From an uncultured Desulfotomaculum sp. (GTDB lineage Bacteria > Bacillota > Desulfotomaculia > Desulfotomaculales > Desulfotomaculaceae), in NCBI GenBank assembly GCA_946411205.1, contig CAMKDG010000024.1:1-36929 (forward strand): 36,929 nucleotides of DNA. The letters are read 5' to 3'. The position numbers were made by a program, and so were the translations under genes. Of this stretch, positions 19,479-28,159 are shown in pieces. Position 1 is the first letter of the stretch, and each line of letters begins with the position of its first letter. The notes below the pieces were generated by a model that worked only from the letters and a program-made list of their open reading frames with translations, searched no databases and had not been told where the DNA came from.

Positions 19479-20366
19479 TTATAGTTTTTTGCCTACCTCA
19501 GAATTGGGGAAGAAAAGGGGTTCGCCATATTGGGCTGTACCGAATTCTTTAATGAGGGTTTGTCCTTCTTGGCCCGTGGCGAATTCAACAAACTTCATTA
19601 CTAAATCATGTTTAACAGTAGGGAATTTCTCGGGATTTACAGGAATAAGACTAATGTAATTTAGCAGGCTTTCATCTTTTTCTACTAACACCTGTAGTTT
19701 CAGGTCCTTTTTAAGGGTTAGATAGGTGGCTCTGTCCATCATTGTGTAGGCGTTTTGCTCATCGGTATATTTTAGGGTAGGGGCATTGCCTTCAGCACCC
19801 TTGGCAAATTTTATGTACCAATTACCCGCTGGTTTTATGCCAGCAGCTTGCCAGAGTTCTTTCTCCTTGACATGGGTTCCGGAGTTGTCTCCCCGGGTAA
19901 CAAAGGGAGCTTGGGTTTTTGCTATTTTCTGTAGTGCTTCATTGACATTCTTTAAACCTTTAATTTGAGCAGGGTCCTCAGCCGGTCCCATAATGACAAA
20001 GTCGTTATACATTAAATCAATACGCTTAGTGCCATATCCCTCAGAGACAAATTTTTCTTCCAGAGCCTTAGCATGTACCATCACCAGATCAACACTGCCG
20101 GATTGGCCAATTTTTAAAGCCTCTCCGGTGCCTGCGCCAACGTGACGTACATTAATACCCGTTTTCTTTGCGAAAGCATCTTCTAAAGCGGCAACAATAC
20201 CAGCATCAATGGGACCGATGGTAGAGGCCATGAGAATTTGTTCGGTTGCTTTGGCAGATGTTTTAGGAGCCTCTTCCTTAGCGGGTTGGCTGCTACAGCC
20301 AACGAAAGAGAAAAGTAGTGTGAGGGAAACAACGGTACCGAATAACCTTACAATGTTCCTTTTCAA
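19479..20366 (-). CDS. tupA: TupA-like tungstate (or molybdate) ABC transporter substrate-binding lipoprotein
   Basis: Lipobox (SFVGCSS); STIGPIDAGIVAALEDAFAKKTGINVRHVGAGTGEALKIGQSGSVDLVMVHAKALEEKFVSEGYGTKRIDLMYNDFVIMGP pattern typical of TupA-class PBP2. Confidence 0.8.
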   Translation of the reverse strand: MKRNIVRLFGTVVSLTLLFSFVGCSSQPAKEEAPKTSAKATEQILMASTIGPIDAGIVAALEDAFAKKTGINVRHVGAGTGEALKIGQSGSVDLVMVHAKALEEKFVSEGYGTKRIDLMYNDFVIMGPAEDPAQIKGLKNVNEALQKIAKTQAPFVTRGDNSGTHVKEKELWQAAGIKPAGNWYIKFAKGAEGNAPTLKYTDEQNAYTMMDRATYLTLKKDLKLQVLVEKDESLLNYISLIPVNPEKFPTVKHDLVMKFVEFATGQEGQTLIKEFGTAQYGEPLFFPNSEVGKKL

Positions 20367-20436
20367 AGTGGTAACCTCCTTGTTTTTCCAATAATAGGGA
20401 CTTTGCTTGTTAGCTTGTTTTCACCCCCTAAAGAAA

Positions 20437-20481
20437 AATAAAAACCGTGTACTGTGCCAATAAAAAAGAAAAGTACACGGT
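20437..20481 (-). terminator. Intrinsic terminator in tupA leader
   Basis: Minus: ACCGTGTACT...AGTACACGGT followed by TTTTATTTTTC. Confidence 0.8.
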
Positions 20482-20498
20482 TAAGGTAACCGTCTGTT

Positions 20499-20591
20499 CT
20501 CCTTTCCGCACCGGGAGGCTGGTCCGTTTCCAGACAAACCCTAGGGCTTACGCACCATGATAGTAACTAGCGAAGGTTCGTAAGCTCGGAG
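20499..20591 (-). ncRNA. Moco/Tuco-riboswitch-like RNA upstream of tupA
   Basis: Minus: CTCCGAGC...GCCCTAGGGTTTGTCTGGAAACGGACCAGCCTCCCGGTGCGGAAAGGAG, matching the conserved Moco RNA core. Confidence 0.8.
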
Positions 20592-20896
20592 TACCTTATG
20601 GTATTTTAAAATAATAGAATATTCTTACGTTTTATTTATTTCGTTTAGAAAATGGAAATTCCTTCATTGATTTACTGGGATTTCGGAAGGGATATTAAAG
20701 TTGACTAGAGAATAGTACATTCAAATCTATAATAAATAACGTAACTATGTTATTTGTCTAACATTATATCTTTTTGGAACAGTCAAACAAAAACAATCCC
20801 AAAATAGAACATTTATTAATAAGAATTCATGGTAAATTGGTTTAATTAAGAACATTTTGAATTGGTACGAATTTTGCTATATAACGTAACAACATG

Positions 20897-20991
20897 TCTT
20901 TCGAGCTATTTTGATCTAAAGCCTTGGCTATGATCGACTGGCTGATAGGGTTTACCGAGGAAATTGGTTGACCTCTCCTGTGGGAAGGAGC
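20897..20991 (+). ncRNA. Moco/Tuco-riboswitch-like RNA (divergent variant)
   Basis: CGAGC...GGCTGATAGGGTTTACCGAGGAAATTGGTTGACCTCTCCTGTGGGAAGGAG aligns with the other four copies. Confidence 0.65.
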
Positions 20992-21008
20992 ACAGCTTGG
21001 CTTAGTGG

Positions 21009-21049
21009 CCAGACCTGCTGCTTTTCGGAGATCTGGTTGTTCGTTTTTC
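21009..21049 (+). terminator. Possible intrinsic terminator after Moco-like RNA
   Basis: CCAGA...TCTGG followed by TTGTTCGTTTTT. Confidence 0.5.
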
Positions 21050-21083
21050 TAGCAAAGCTATTTTAGATCGTGGAGGTTTGACA

Positions 21084-21407
21084 ATGCAAGAGATGATGGC
21101 AATCGTACATAAAAGCCTCGGGGGCGTTGCGTTAAAATCGCTTACTGATGAGCAAAAAGTGAAACTAAAAAATAACTACAATTGCAAACTTTACTTATTT
21201 GATTATGGCCTTAACGCCAGCGGTGATTTGGTAATACATACAACCAGAGGTAATTATACTAATTTGCTTTATTACATGGGTTTTGATCCTGCTAAAAGCG
21301 ACTCGATCAAGCTAAAGATAGAAGTAGCAGATGATGTGGTTGTTATCTATAACATGGAAAATGAAAGAGTTACCGGTTTGGCAGAGAAATTAGGTCTGGT
21401 TGGCTGA
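21084..21407 (+). CDS. Small protein of unknown function (about 108 aa)
   Basis: ORF with RBS gtggagg, starting MQEMMAIVHKSLGGVALKSLTDEQ; no family recognised; lies between two Moco-like RNAs. Confidence 0.7.
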   Translation: MQEMMAIVHKSLGGVALKSLTDEQKVKLKNNYNCKLYLFDYGLNASGDLVIHTTRGNYTNLLYYMGFDPAKSDSIKLKIEVADDVVVIYNMENERVTGLAEKLGLVG

Positions 21408-21450
21408 CGGATTTTAGTGAATGGTTAAGCGTTCTTAAACTTAAAATCAA

Positions 21451-21545
21451 CTCCGAGCCTGTGGTAGGTCTAAGGCAACTGCTAAGGTACCCAGGCCGTT
21501 AGGGTTTAATGGGAAACCACTAAGCCTCCCCTGTGGAAAGGAGTA
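21451..21545 (+). ncRNA. Moco/Tuco-riboswitch-like RNA
   Basis: CTCCGAGCC...GGCCGTTAGGGTTTAATGGGAAACCACTAAGCCTCCCCTGTGGAAAGGAG. Confidence 0.8.
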
Positions 21546-21568
21546 CAGTTTTAACCTTGGATGGTAGA

Positions 21569-21610
21569 ACCAGGGTGCTGTTGAGCCTTCGACAGCACCC
21601 TGGTTTTTTA
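21569..21610 (+). terminator. Intrinsic terminator after Moco-like RNA
   Basis: CCAGGGTGCTGT tgagccttcg ACAGCACCCTGG TTTTTTATTT. Confidence 0.93.
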
Positions 21611-21640
21611 TTTGCAGGTCAGAAAGGATAGCTTTCCGGC

Positions 21641-21727
21641 ATGCATAAGGGCAAACTAGGTTTCCGCCAGCATCTGAAGATTTAGCATATCCTGAGGGCA
21701 TAAAAAGTAACAAGCCAAGTTTTTCTA
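21641..21727 (+). ncRNA. Unassigned structured leader element, copy A
   Basis: CATGCATAAGGGCAAACTAGG...GCCAGCATCTGAAGATTTAGCATATCCTGAGGGCATA...AAGCCAAGTTTTTCTA; aligns with copies B and D. Confidence 0.6.
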
Positions 21728-21748
21728 CTATAAAGAGGGGGATAGGTT

Positions 21749-22774
21749 ATGAAAATAGTGCCGGTTCAAGAGGCGGTGGGCATGGTTCTCTGTCACGATA
21801 TTACCCAGATTATTCCGGGAGAATTTAAAGGGAGGGCATTTAAAAAGGGCCATGTGGTGAGGCAGGAAGATATCCCCAAATTACTAGATATCGGTAAGCA
21901 AAATCTGTATGTATGGGAAGTGAATAAGGACCTGCTGCATGAGGATGAGGCGGCCATTAGAATTGCCAGCAGTGCTGCTGGTAGCGGCATCACCCTTACG
22001 GAGCCCAAGGAAGGGAAAGTCAATCTGATTGCCAACTATTCGGGACTTCTTAAGGTGAACACAGAAGTACTTTATAGTATTAACGAGATGGAAGAAGTCA
22101 TGTTTGCCACCTTACATACCAATCAGATCGTTAATCAAAATAAGGCAGTGGCGGGCACGAGAATTATTCCACTGGTAATTAATGCCAATAAGATTCAGAA
22201 CATTGAAAAAATATGTCGAAATAACTACCCACTGGTGGAGGTTAAACCCTTTCAAGCGAAACGAGTCGGTATTGTCACCACGGGTAGTGAAGTATACCAT
22301 GGGCGCATTCAAGATAAATTTGGGCCGGTGGTAACCAGAAAGATAGAAGCCTTGGGAAGTACGGTTTTCAGACAGATTTTTGTGTCTGACAGTATAGAGA
22401 TGATTGTCGATGCCATCAATCAATTATTGCGAGAGGGGGCTGAGCTGATTACAGTTACCGGCGGGATGTCTGTGGACCCGGATGATGTAACTCCGGCCGG
22501 CATCAGGGCTGCTGGTGGACGTATTGTTACCTACGGGGCACCTACTTTACCAGGGGCAATGTTTATGGTGGCCTATCTCGGCAAGGTGCCGGTGCTGGGA
22601 TTACCTGGTTGTGTCATGTATAGTCGCAGTAGTATTTTCGATTTGGTGGTGCCTCGCATTATGGCGGGGGAAGAAATTACCCGCAGGGACATTGTTGCCC
22701 TAGGTCATGGAGGTCTTTGTGTTAACTGCCCGGAGTGTCGATATCCGGATTGTGGTTTTGGTAAAGGGTTTTAG
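21749..22774 (+). CDS. MoeA-like molybdopterin-binding protein with C-terminal Cys cluster
   Basis: MoCF-biosynthesis-type domain (RVGIVTTGSEVYHGRIQDKFGPVVTRKIEALGS...ITVTGGMSVDPDDVTPAGI...PGAMFMVAYLGKVPVLGLPGC) and C-terminal CVNCPECRYPDCGFGKGF. Confidence 0.88.
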   Translation: MKIVPVQEAVGMVLCHDITQIIPGEFKGRAFKKGHVVRQEDIPKLLDIGKQNLYVWEVNKDLLHEDEAAIRIASSAAGSGITLTEPKEGKVNLIANYSGLLKVNTEVLYSINEMEEVMFATLHTNQIVNQNKAVAGTRIIPLVINANKIQNIEKICRNNYPLVEVKPFQAKRVGIVTTGSEVYHGRIQDKFGPVVTRKIEALGSTVFRQIFVSDSIEMIVDAINQLLREGAELITVTGGMSVDPDDVTPAGIRAAGGRIVTYGAPTLPGAMFMVAYLGKVPVLGLPGCVMYSRSSIFDLVVPRIMAGEEITRRDIVALGHGGLCVNCPECRYPDCGFGKGF

Positions 22775-22825
22775 CGAATTTTAGGGTCTGAGGCCTTAAA
22801 TAAAATAAAGAAGGAGTGTAGGAAA

Positions 22826-25603
22826 TTGATTAAAAAGAAGCTCAATATCAACGGCAGCAATACCGTGTTGATTACCGACCCGGAAGCTTTGTTGGTAGAT
22901 GTGCTGCGCGGGCAACTGCATCTGACCGGTACCAAGGTTGGTTGTGGTAAGGCCCAGTGCGGTGCTTGCTCGGTGATTCTCAATGGGAAAGTAGTTTTAT
23001 CCTGCGCCACCAAGATGAAGCGTCTGCCTGATGAATCCATTATTACCACCATTGAGGGCATTGGTACCCCCACCAACCTGCATGCTTTGCAGTTGGCTTG
23101 GGTTAAATATGGCGCTGCCCAGTGTGGTTTTTGTTCGCCGGGCTTTATTGTCTCCTCGAAGGCTCTGTTGGATGAAAACGGTAGTCCCACCCGGGAAGAG
23201 GTTCGGGATTGGTTCCAGAAACATAATAACGTTTGCCGTTGCACCGGTTACAAACCTCTGGTAGATGCTGTTATGGCTGCGGCTCAACTGATGCGTGGTG
23301 AAATCTCTGTAGAGGACCTAGGCTTTAAGATGCCCGCCGACGGTAAGATTTTGGGCACCGATTATCCCCGTCCTTCCGCAGTGGGCAAGGTTACCGGTAC
23401 CATCGAGTATGGTGCTGACTTTGGTCTGGAGATGCCCGCCGGTACTCTGCAACTGAAACTGGTACAAGCGCAGGTCTCCCACGCTAAAATTCTGTCCATT
23501 GATATCAGTGAAGCAGAAAAAATGCCCGGTGTTTATAAAGTGGTGACCCATAAGGATATTAAAGGTAAAAACCGGATCAACGGCCTGAACTTCCCCAGCA
23601 ACAAAGGGGATAGCTATGACCGCCCGATCCTATGCGATGAAAAGGTGTTCCAGTTTGGTGACGCCATCGCCATTGTTTGCGCTGATACCGAAGCAAATGC
23701 CCAGGCTGCTGTGGAGAAGGTTAAAGTGGAACTGGAAGTGCTGCCGGCTTACATGGGTGCTCCTGCTGCTATGGAACCGGATGCTATCGAGATCCATCCT
23801 GGCACTCCTAACGTTTACTATAAGCAACCCATTGAAAAGGGTGAAGATACTGCACCGCTGATGGAAAAAGCCGATGTTGTGGTAGCCATGGAAGACTTAT
23901 TCGTAGGTCGTCAACCTCACCTGCCCATCGAGCCGGACGTGGCTGCTGCCTATTATGATAGCAACGGCAACCTGCAAATCTTATCCAAGAGCATCGGTCT
24001 GGATCTGCATGCCCTGATGATTGGGGAAGGGATTGGTATGGAAGCAGGTAAAAACTTGTTCCTCTCCCAGTTCCCCGGCGTGGGCGGCACCTTTGGCTTT
24101 AAATTCAGTCCCACCAATGAAGCTTTGGTGGGTGCAGCTTGCATGGCCACCGGTAAGCCCGTATTCTTAAACTTCAACTATTACCAGCAAATTACCTACA
24201 CCGGCAAACGGTCTCCCTTCTTTGTGGATCTGAAGTACGGTGCTAATAAGGATGGCAAAATTATCGCCATGGAAAGCAACTGGGCAGTGGATCACGGTCC
24301 TTACTCCGAGTTTGGCGATCTTCTGACCCTCCGGGGCGCCCAGTTCATCGGTGCCGGTTATGGCATTCCTAACATCCGTGGCACCGGCTATACCGTGTGC
24401 ACCAACCACGGTTGGGGTTCTGCTTTCCGGGCCTACGGCTCACCCCAGAGCTTCTTTGCCTCCGAAACTCTCATGGATGTCTTGGCCGAGAAATTGGGTA
24501 TGGACCCGCTGGAACTACGCTATATCAACGCGTACCGTCCCGGTACCACCAACCCCTCCGGTCACGAACCCGAAGTCTATTCAATGGAAGCTTTAATTGA
24601 TGCCATTCGTCCCAAGTATCAGGCGGCTTTGGAGAATGCCAAGAAGCTTTCTACCCCGGAGAAAAAGCGCGGTGTGGGTGTTTCTGTCGGGGCCTATGGT
24701 TGTGGTCTGGACGGCGTAGACGGCGCTGAGGTATGGGTAGAACTGCTGGCAGACGGCAGAATCCAGGTTAGCACCAACTGGCAAGATCATGGACAGGGTG
24801 CCGATATGGGACTGCTGGCTACCTCTCACGAAGCCCTGCGGCCAATGGGTATTAAGCCGGAACAAATTAAACTGGTTACCAACGACATGAACGTGGCTCC
24901 GGCCGGTGGACCCGCCGGTGGCAGCCGTTCTCAATTAGTAATTGGTAATGCGGCTGTCAACGGTTGCGAACAACTGGTGAAGGCTCTGCAGAAGGACGAT
25001 GGAACCTACATGTCCTATGATGAAGCGGTGGCTGGCAATATCCCGCTGAAGTATATCGGCCAGTGGAGCACGGCAGCCGATAATTGCACCGCTTGTGATG
25101 AGAAGGGTCAAGGCAAGCCCTTTGCCACTTATATGTATGGCGTTTTCCTCTCCGAAGTGGAAGTGGATACCAAGACTGGCAAGGTACAGGTAGTGAAGAT
25201 GACCTTAGCGGCGGATGTTGGGGAGGTCATTAACAAGACCGTACTGGATGGACAAATTTATGGTGGCTTAGCCCAGGGCATTGGCCTGGCACTGACCGAA
25301 GATTTCGAAGATCTCAAGAAACATACCACCATGCGTGCTTGTGGTATTCCCTACGCCAAGGATGTTCCAGACGATCTGGAGATCATCTATGTCAACCACA
25401 CCCGTAAGTTTGGTCCGCATGGCGCAACCGGCGTTGGTGAATTGCCCTTGACCGCTCCCCACGCTGCCATTGCTAACGCTATTTACAATGCTTGCGGCGT
25501 ACGGATTACCCAACTGCCGGCTTTACCGGAAAAAGTTTTGGCTGGCCTACAGGGTAAAGAAATTCCCGTTGTTAAGCGTCCTATTAAAAATCCTGCGTTC
25601 TAA
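22826..25603 (+). CDS. Molybdopterin-dependent aldehyde oxidoreductase (Mop-type, xanthine oxidase family)
   Basis: N-terminal 2x[2Fe-2S] domain (GCGKAQCGACSVILNGK; CGFCSPGF...CRCTGYKPLVDA) fused to a Mo-binding domain (FPGVGGTFGFKFSP, RAYGSPQ, GVGELPLTAPHAAIANAIYNACGVRI). Confidence 0.95.
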   Translation: MIKKKLNINGSNTVLITDPEALLVDVLRGQLHLTGTKVGCGKAQCGACSVILNGKVVLSCATKMKRLPDESIITTIEGIGTPTNLHALQLAWVKYGAAQCGFCSPGFIVSSKALLDENGSPTREEVRDWFQKHNNVCRCTGYKPLVDAVMAAAQLMRGEISVEDLGFKMPADGKILGTDYPRPSAVGKVTGTIEYGADFGLEMPAGTLQLKLVQAQVSHAKILSIDISEAEKMPGVYKVVTHKDIKGKNRINGLNFPSNKGDSYDRPILCDEKVFQFGDAIAIVCADTEANAQAAVEKVKVELEVLPAYMGAPAAMEPDAIEIHPGTPNVYYKQPIEKGEDTAPLMEKADVVVAMEDLFVGRQPHLPIEPDVAAAYYDSNGNLQILSKSIGLDLHALMIGEGIGMEAGKNLFLSQFPGVGGTFGFKFSPTNEALVGAACMATGKPVFLNFNYYQQITYTGKRSPFFVDLKYGANKDGKIIAMESNWAVDHGPYSEFGDLLTLRGAQFIGAGYGIPNIRGTGYTVCTNHGWGSAFRAYGSPQSFFASETLMDVLAEKLGMDPLELRYINAYRPGTTNPSGHEPEVYSMEALIDAIRPKYQAALENAKKLSTPEKKRGVGVSVGAYGCGLDGVDGAEVWVELLADGRIQVSTNWQDHGQGADMGLLATSHEALRPMGIKPEQIKLVTNDMNVAPAGGPAGGSRSQLVIGNAAVNGCEQLVKALQKDDGTYMSYDEAVAGNIPLKYIGQWSTAADNCTACDEKGQGKPFATYMYGVFLSEVEVDTKTGKVQVVKMTLAADVGEVINKTVLDGQIYGGLAQGIGLALTEDFEDLKKHTTMRACGIPYAKDVPDDLEIIYVNHTRKFGPHGATGVGELPLTAPHAAIANAIYNACGVRITQLPALPEKVLAGLQGKEIPVVKRPIKNPAF

Positions 25604-25612
25604 AATAATTTG

Positions 25613-25645
25613 GCATGTCGGAAAGTGTAAAACTTTCCGACATGC
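25613..25645 (+). terminator. Strong hairpin without U-tract downstream of the Mop gene
   Basis: GCATGTCGGAAAGT tgtaa-type loop ACTTTCCGACATGC, perfect 14-bp arms; followed by ATAAGG rather than a T run. Confidence 0.5.
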
Positions 25646-25749
25646 ATAAGGCAAACTAAGCTTCTGCCAGTGTCTAAAGACTTGGCATACTCGCTAGGAC
25701 ATACTCTAACGGTCATAAACAGGTAGGTACACAAGCCAAGGTTTTTCTA
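25641..25749 (+). ncRNA. Unassigned structured leader element, copy B
   Basis: CATGCATAAGGCAAACTAAGCTTCTGCCAGTGTCTAAAGACTTGGCATACTCGCTAGGACATA...AAGCCAAGGTTTTTCTA. Confidence 0.6.
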
Positions 25750-25846
25750 ATCAAGAGTAATGATCTAAGGATTTTCTTAAAACGGACTAAATAGTTTCGG
25801 CTTTTAGTTCGTTTTAGGTTTCCTTATTGATATAAGGTGGGAAGAC

Positions 25847-28147
25847 ATGGACCACAAAAAGATTATGGAATTTGAAGAAAAGTGTATTCAGGAGCATCCC
25901 CCGGCTTGCAACGCAACCTGTCCTGTTCATGTGGATGTACGAAGCATGCTGGCGGAAATCAAAGCCGGACGTTTTACTGAAGCCTTCCATATATATAGAA
26001 AGTCTGTCCCCTGGCCAGGGATTATCAGCCATATCTGTGATCAGCCCTGCCGGAGTGCCTGTAAACGGGGGGAGGCCGGAGATGCCATCGCCATTGCTGC
26101 GCTGGAAAAAGTCTGTGTGCAGCAGGTGGCCGCTTCTTTGCCTAAGCTGACTCCCGCGCCCGAAAAACCACAGCAGGTGGCTGTGCTGGGGGATGGGCTA
26201 GCTGGTTTAACGGCTGCCCATGACCTGGCGAAAAAGGGGTACCGGGTAACTCTCTGTGCAGCCGGCAGTACCCTGGGAGAAAGCCTCAACCAGAATTGGG
26301 CAGATGCCTTACCCGAGTCGGTAATTGCTCAGGACCTGGCTGTCTTGGAGCAACTGGGAGTAACTATTCAATTAAATATCCCCCTAGGTCAGGATGTTTT
26401 CCTGATTGCCGTAAGCGAAGACTGCGATGCGGTGTTCCTGAGTGACCTGTGTCCGGAGCAGTTGGCTCAATTTACCATTGACCCCGTTACCCTGAGCACC
26501 GAACAAAAGGGTGTCTTTGCAGCAGGAATCGTGGATAAAGGAAGAGCCGTTTCGCCCATTGGTGCTGTGGCAGATGGTAGAAGAGCGGCTATTTCCATTG
26601 ATCGCTATTTGCAAGGCGTTTCCCTAACCGCGGCCCGTGAAAACGAGGGGGCCTTTCAGACGCGGCTTTTCACCAGTATTGTTGGGGTAGAGCCTTTGCC
26701 AGTGGTACCGCTGGACCCTAACCGCAGTGTTTACAGTAAGGAAGAAGCGATGCAGGAGGCTGCCCGCTGTATCCAGTGCCAATGTTTAGAGTGTGTTAAG
26801 GTTTGTCAATACCTAACTCATTTTAAAGGATACCCGAAAAAGTATATCCGGCAAATCAACCATAATCTAAAAATGATTAAGGGGCGGCATGAAGCCAATA
26901 CGTTGATTAATTCCTGTAGTCTCTGTGGTCTCTGCCAGGAGGTCTGCCCGGAAGGTCTCCATCTGGGTGAACTATGTGGACTGGCCCGGCAGGAGATGGT
27001 TAGCAAGGGGAAAATGCCCCCCTCCGCCCATGATTTCCCCCTCCGGGATATGGAATTCAGTAATGGCGAGCAGTGTGTGTTGACTCGCCACCAGCCGGGA
27101 CATACTTCTAGTAGTCATCTCTTTTTTCCAGGGTGTCAGTTAAGTGCCTCTGCTCCAAACCACGTGGAACGGGCCTATGCTTATCTAACCGAGCGACTTT
27201 CCGGCGGAGTAGGTCTGATGCTGCGCTGCTGCGGTGCACCGGCAGAATGGTCTGGACGGACAGAGGTGTTTGACGGCGAACTGCAGCAGACTAAAGCACA
27301 GTGGGAGGAAATGGGCAGGCCGCGTCTTATTCTGGCTTGTTCCACCTGCAGCCAAATGTTTAAGAAGCATCTACCGGAGATGGAAACGGTTTCTCTGTGG
27401 GAGTTATACGATCAATATGGCTTGCCGGAGGTCGCCGGTGCAGAGAGACCGGCACGGGTTGCCGTGCACGATGCTTGTACCTCCCGACAGGAGGAAGAAC
27501 TTCAAGAACGAGTACGAAAAATCTTACGGGAGTTGGGCTGCCAGATAGAAGAGCTGCCAACCAGCCGTGCTAAGACGGAATGCTGTGGCTATGGTGGACT
27601 AATGAAGTTTGCTAACCAGGGGCTGGCGGATGATGTCATGAAGCGCCGTATCAACCAAAGTCCTGCCGATTATGTGGCCTACTGTGCTATTTGCCGGGAC
27701 AATTTTGCTGGCAAAGGCAAAAGAACCTATCATCTGCTGGATTTAATCTATGGTGAAGCCAATCCGGCAGCACCTGCCAGACGTGGTCCCGGGTACTCCC
27801 AGCGACGGGAAAACAGAGTTAGACTGAAAAACAAACTGCTGAAAGAGCTATGGGGAGAGAAGACCGTGCCAGGAGAAAATTCCTTTGCCACGATGAAACT
27901 ATGGATTGCCGAGGATGTTCAGGAAGTCATGGAGCAGCGCCTTATTTTGGTGGAAGATATCCAAAAAGTAATTGAACATGCCGAGAGAACCGGCAAAAAA
28001 CTTTTAAATCACGACAGTGGCCATTACTTGGCCTATTATCGGCCGGTCAGTGTGACCTACTGGGTAGAATATCAGCCGGAGAATGAGGGCTTTAGGATCT
28101 ATAATACCTACTCCCACAGAATGGAAATTCCGCCTGGCGATGAATAA
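25847..28147 (+). CDS. FAD/NAD(P)-binding, 4Fe-4S and CCG (heterodisulfide-reductase-like) fusion oxidoreductase (DVU_1558-like)
   Basis: GltD-like N-terminus (CNATCPVHVDVRSMLAEIKAGRFTEAFHIYRKSVPWPGIISHICDQPCRSACKRGEAGDAIAIAALE), GDGLAGL nucleotide motif, CSLCGLCQEVCPEG Fe-S, CCGAPAEW / CCGYGGLMKF CCG motifs. Confidence 0.88.
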   Translation: MDHKKIMEFEEKCIQEHPPACNATCPVHVDVRSMLAEIKAGRFTEAFHIYRKSVPWPGIISHICDQPCRSACKRGEAGDAIAIAALEKVCVQQVAASLPKLTPAPEKPQQVAVLGDGLAGLTAAHDLAKKGYRVTLCAAGSTLGESLNQNWADALPESVIAQDLAVLEQLGVTIQLNIPLGQDVFLIAVSEDCDAVFLSDLCPEQLAQFTIDPVTLSTEQKGVFAAGIVDKGRAVSPIGAVADGRRAAISIDRYLQGVSLTAARENEGAFQTRLFTSIVGVEPLPVVPLDPNRSVYSKEEAMQEAARCIQCQCLECVKVCQYLTHFKGYPKKYIRQINHNLKMIKGRHEANTLINSCSLCGLCQEVCPEGLHLGELCGLARQEMVSKGKMPPSAHDFPLRDMEFSNGEQCVLTRHQPGHTSSSHLFFPGCQLSASAPNHVERAYAYLTERLSGGVGLMLRCCGAPAEWSGRTEVFDGELQQTKAQWEEMGRPRLILACSTCSQMFKKHLPEMETVSLWELYDQYGLPEVAGAERPARVAVHDACTSRQEEELQERVRKILRELGCQIEELPTSRAKTECCGYGGLMKFANQGLADDVMKRRINQSPADYVAYCAICRDNFAGKGKRTYHLLDLIYGEANPAAPARRGPGYSQRRENRVRLKNKLLKELWGEKTVPGENSFATMKLWIAEDVQEVMEQRLILVEDIQKVIEHAERTGKKLLNHDSGHYLAYYRPVSVTYWVEYQPENEGFRIYNTYSHRMEIPPGDE

Positions 28148-28159
28148 GGAAGTGAAGGG

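Noticed and set aside
21447-21713. 88-aa minus-strand ORF
   Set aside because: Lies entirely over the Moco-like RNA, terminator and element A; spurious.
24593-24934. 113-aa minus-strand ORF and other antisense ORFs within the Mop gene
   Set aside because: Fully overlapped by a clear conserved coding gene; typical shadow ORFs of a GC-richer gene.
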